Shown here: positions 61,960 to 64,000 of the stretch, piece after piece
Layout of the letters: every line of letters starts with the position of its first letter
Position numbering within the stretch: the first letter of the stretch is position 1
Source of the DNA: Lysinibacillus odysseyi
GTDB taxonomy: Bacteria > Bacillota > Bacilli > Bacillales_A > Planococcaceae
Length of the DNA stretch: 64,000 bases
NCBI GenBank assembly: GCA_014595895.1
Contig: JABUKB010000001.1
Location: 1,984,001 to 2,048,000, forward strand
Direction: 5' to 3'
The notes under the pieces: generated by a model
Databases searched by the model: none
The model's input: only the letters and a program-made list of their open reading frames with translations
Told to the model about the DNA's origin: nothing
Translations under genes and position numbers: made by a program

Positions 61960-63756
61960 TTAGTACACATCACGTTGGTAACGTTTTTGTGTTTGCAATT
62001 CTTTAATGAAGTTTTCCGCTTCTTCGCGTGAAACTTGTTTTTGTTGCTCTACTACTGTAATCAGTGCTTCATGCACGCTATGTCCTAATGTTTTTTCATC
62101 ACCGCATAAATAAATTGTTGCGCCTTGCTCAATCCAGTTGAACACTTCCTGTGCTTGCTCTAATAAACGGTGCTGCACGTAAATTTTTTCTTTTTGATCA
62201 CGTGAGAACGCAATATTTAAATTCGTTAACACATCATCTTTTAACCATTGTTGCAATTCTACTTGGTATAGGAAGTCTGTTACGAAATGCTGGTCACCAA
62301 AGAATAACCAAGATTTCCCCTCCGCTCCTTGCTCTTCCCGCTCTTGCAAGAATGAACGGAATGGTGCAATTCCTGTTCCAGCGCCGATCATAATAATCGG
62401 TGCCTCTGCTGCAGGTAATTTAAAGTTCGGGTTACGCTTCACATAAACAGCCAATTTATCGCCAATTTCAATGTTCGATGCTACATCGCCTGATACAACA
62501 CCTTCGCGGTAACGACCGTCTTGTTCATAGAACACTTTCCCGATTGTTAAATGTACCTCTTCCGGATAAGCTGTGTAGCTACTTGAAATCGAATATTCAC
62601 GCGCTGGAATTTTGCGCAATTGCTCGACAAACTGCTGTGCCGTCCAGTTCCATGGGCCAAACTTTTCTACTACGTCTATCACATCGCGCCCATAGACAAA
62701 TGACTTTAATGCCTCGCGATCTTCAAGCAATGCTGCAAATTCCGTGTTTCCTGTAAATGGCACAAACTTTGTTAATAATGTTTTTGATAAAGCTGTAATA
62801 TCCAATTGCTTTAGAGCTTCTGATAATGCGAGCGATTTTCCATCTACTGACACCGTATCATCGTTAAATCCTAAGGTTTTTACTAATAGCTCTACTACTG
62901 CTGCGTTATTTTCAGGAATAATTGCTAAGCAATCGCCTGGTTCATATGTGATACCCGAGTCTTCCAGAGAAAGTTCCAAATGGATCGTTTCTTTATTAGA
63001 ACCACGTCCGTTTAAATTAATTTTTTCCAATACTTCCGCGTAGTACGGATTGTTGCGTGAGTATTCTGTTTCGTTCGTTAATACCGTTATGTCGCTCGTT
63101 GTTTGACTCGTTGTCGCTGTCGTTGCTGTTGCTTGTTTTACTTGTTCAATCCAAGCGTTGGCTGCTTCTTGGTAGTCTACATCACAGTCAACACGTGGCA
63201 CGATGCTTGTTGCCCCTAAAGCTTTTAAACGTTCATCGAAATCAATCCCTGTTTTACAATAAAACTCATAAGAGCTATCCCCGAGTGATAATACAGAATA
63301 TTTTACACCCTCTAACTTTGGTGCACGCTTACTATGTAAATATTCATAGAAGCTAATGGCCGTATCAGGTGGCTCTCCCTCGCCATGTGTACTTGCTACG
63401 ATAAATAAATGATCCAATTTCTTTAAGTGGTTCGCTTTAAAGTCACCTGTAGAAGCTAATGTGACAACGTGATTTGGATCTTGCAATACCGTAGCTAACT
63501 TGTTAGCTACACCTTGCGCATTTCCTGTTTGCGATGCATATAAAATCGTAATTTCTTTTGTTTGAACTGATGCTGTCTCTTCTTGCGCTTGAGATTCCCG
63601 AGCACCAGGAGCTACTGTGATTTCTTCAATCGTTGTAGTAGCTGACAAATAACCTGTTAACCAAAGCTTTTGCTGTGGGGTTAATTGCGGAAAAATTTCA
63701 TTCAATAACTTTACTTGTTGTTCTGTAAATGGACTATTGATTACTTGTAATGTCAC
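61960..63756 (-). CDS. cysJ: Sulfite reductase flavoprotein alpha subunit
   Basis: The 598-residue NADPH-dependent reductase has an FMN flavodoxin domain (ITILYASQTGNAQGVANKLA, then VASTHGEGEPPD). An FAD/NADPH domain follows (REYSISSSYTAYPEEVHLTI, MIGAGTGIAPFRSFLQERE, IYLCGDEKTLGHSVHEAL). It passes electrons to CysI. It is downstream of the yezD-type gene by 21 bases. Confidence 0.96.
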   Translation of the reverse strand: MTLQVINSPFTEQQVKLLNEIFPQLTPQQKLWLTGYLSATTTIEEITVAPGARESQAQEETASVQTKEITILYASQTGNAQGVANKLATVLQDPNHVVTLASTGDFKANHLKKLDHLFIVASTHGEGEPPDTAISFYEYLHSKRAPKLEGVKYSVLSLGDSSYEFYCKTGIDFDERLKALGATSIVPRVDCDVDYQEAANAWIEQVKQATATTATTSQTTSDITVLTNETEYSRNNPYYAEVLEKINLNGRGSNKETIHLELSLEDSGITYEPGDCLAIIPENNAAVVELLVKTLGFNDDTVSVDGKSLALSEALKQLDITALSKTLLTKFVPFTGNTEFAALLEDREALKSFVYGRDVIDVVEKFGPWNWTAQQFVEQLRKIPAREYSISSSYTAYPEEVHLTIGKVFYEQDGRYREGVVSGDVASNIEIGDKLAVYVKRNPNFKLPAAEAPIIMIGAGTGIAPFRSFLQEREEQGAEGKSWLFFGDQHFVTDFLYQVELQQWLKDDVLTNLNIAFSRDQKEKIYVQHRLLEQAQEVFNWIEQGATIYLCGDEKTLGHSVHEALITVVEQQKQVSREEAENFIKELQTQKRYQRDVY

Positions 63757-63777
63757 GTGAGTACCCTCGCTTTTTCT

Positions 63778-63924
63778 TTATTTCAAACGAATTTTTTCGT
63801 TTTTTTCAATTTGTACAACATAATTATCTTGAACAACTAAAGTGATAGAGCCATATTGCATTTGGCTTACCATTTTTTTCACACTCTCTAATGTTTGATC
63901 AATGTTTTCCTTACGTGTACTCAT
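63778..63924 (-). CDS. YezD-type small protein (DUF2292)
   Basis: The 48-residue product (MSTRKENIDQTLESVKKMVS, then QYGSITLVVQDNYVVQIEKN and KIRLK) matches the YezD/DUF2292 family, which is found beside sulfur-assimilation genes in Bacillales. The ATG at 63924 follows GGGGAGAAGG and overlaps the stop of the upstream gene by 14 bases, which shows operon structure. Its role is unknown, but the link to sulfite reduction is consistent across the family. Confidence 0.85.
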   Translation of the reverse strand: MSTRKENIDQTLESVKKMVSQMQYGSITLVVQDNYVVQIEKNEKIRLK

Positions 63925-64000
63925 TTACCTTCTCCCCTTTTCCAATCAAAGTTCTAATTCGATCAATAAACACTCGCTGTACTTTGATGTCATACCCTAG
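63911..64000 (-). CDS. C-terminal end of an upstream operon gene (partial)
   Basis: The last 29 codons of a minus-strand reading frame enter from beyond the window (ending DRIRTLIGKGEKVNEYT, stop at 63911-63913). It overlaps the start of the yezD-type gene, so it belongs to the same sulfur operon. I do not recognise which sulfur or siroheme gene this end belongs to. Confidence 0.5.
   Translation of the reverse strand, partial: LGYDIKVQRVFIDRIRTLIGKGEKVNEYT

Overview
The window looks like chromosomal DNA of a low-GC, Gram-positive Bacillales bacterium, most likely a Planococcaceae member (Lysinibacillus or Solibacillus type). The right-hand two thirds keeps the Bacillus tyrS-acsA-acuABC-ccpA-aroA and ytxG-murC-sftA-ytpQR-ytoP-ytnP-trmB-dat-pepV-ytzE-ytgP-ytfP neighbourhood. 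Strong AGGAGG-type ribosome sites, frequent TTG/GTG starts, a tyrosine T-box and Gram-positive style intrinsic terminators fit this. Genus and species are inferences. No rRNA, tRNA, CRISPR array or intact insertion sequence was seen.

Layout. (1) 1-9.5 kb is accessory and AT-rich. It holds an LCAT-like lipase/acyltransferase with a small membrane protein, a two-helix membrane protein, a probable tandem ribbon-helix-helix protein, a 41-codon basic peptide, an orphan 228-aa protein, a decayed RHH pseudogene, about 430 bp of non-coding but hairpin-rich DNA (7.01-7.44 kb), and a compact phage-like switch: a Cro/CI-type repressor facing a three-gene operon, with repeated operator-like boxes and an internal terminator. 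A further gene-free stretch (8.95-9.4 kb) carries evenly spaced palindromes with a shared core. (2) 9.5-17.2 kb is a complete 14-gene gas vesicle cluster in the Bacillus megaterium order gvpA-P-Q-B-R-N-F-G-L-S-K-J-T-U, read on the minus strand. Two related terminator-plus-flank repeats (9.40-9.48 and 17.56-17.64 kb) bracket it. (3) 17.7-29.8 kb holds a small zinc-ribbon protein, a HAD phosphatase, a Yip1-family membrane protein, a membrane-anchored phosphate-binding-like protein, tyrS with its T-box, a class A penicillin-binding protein and the argCJBD operon. (4) 30-36.8 kb is the carbon-control block: acsA, divergent acuABC, ccpA and the fused chorismate mutase/DAHP synthase. (5) 37-59.3 kb carries cell-envelope, division and housekeeping genes. 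(6) 59.5-64 kb is a sulfite-reduction operon: yezD-type small gene, cysJ, cysI and a siroheme-forming dehydrogenase.

How the genes work together. The gvp genes supply the shell proteins (GvpA/B, with GvpJ/S as minor variants), the AAA+ ATPase GvpN and the accessory proteins needed to build buoyant protein nanocompartments. AcsA makes acetyl-CoA; AcuA and AcuC would acetylate and deacetylate AcsA, and CcpA is encoded alongside. CysJ passes NADPH electrons to the siroheme/4Fe-4S protein CysI, and the terminal gene of that operon makes the siroheme precursor.

The most interesting leads are the unexplained structured DNA at 7.0-7.4 kb, the palindrome array at 9.0-9.3 kb, the repeats flanking the gas vesicle cluster, the shared architecture of GvpP and GvpT, and an FtsA/PilM-like ATPase with a repeat-bearing C-terminal half.
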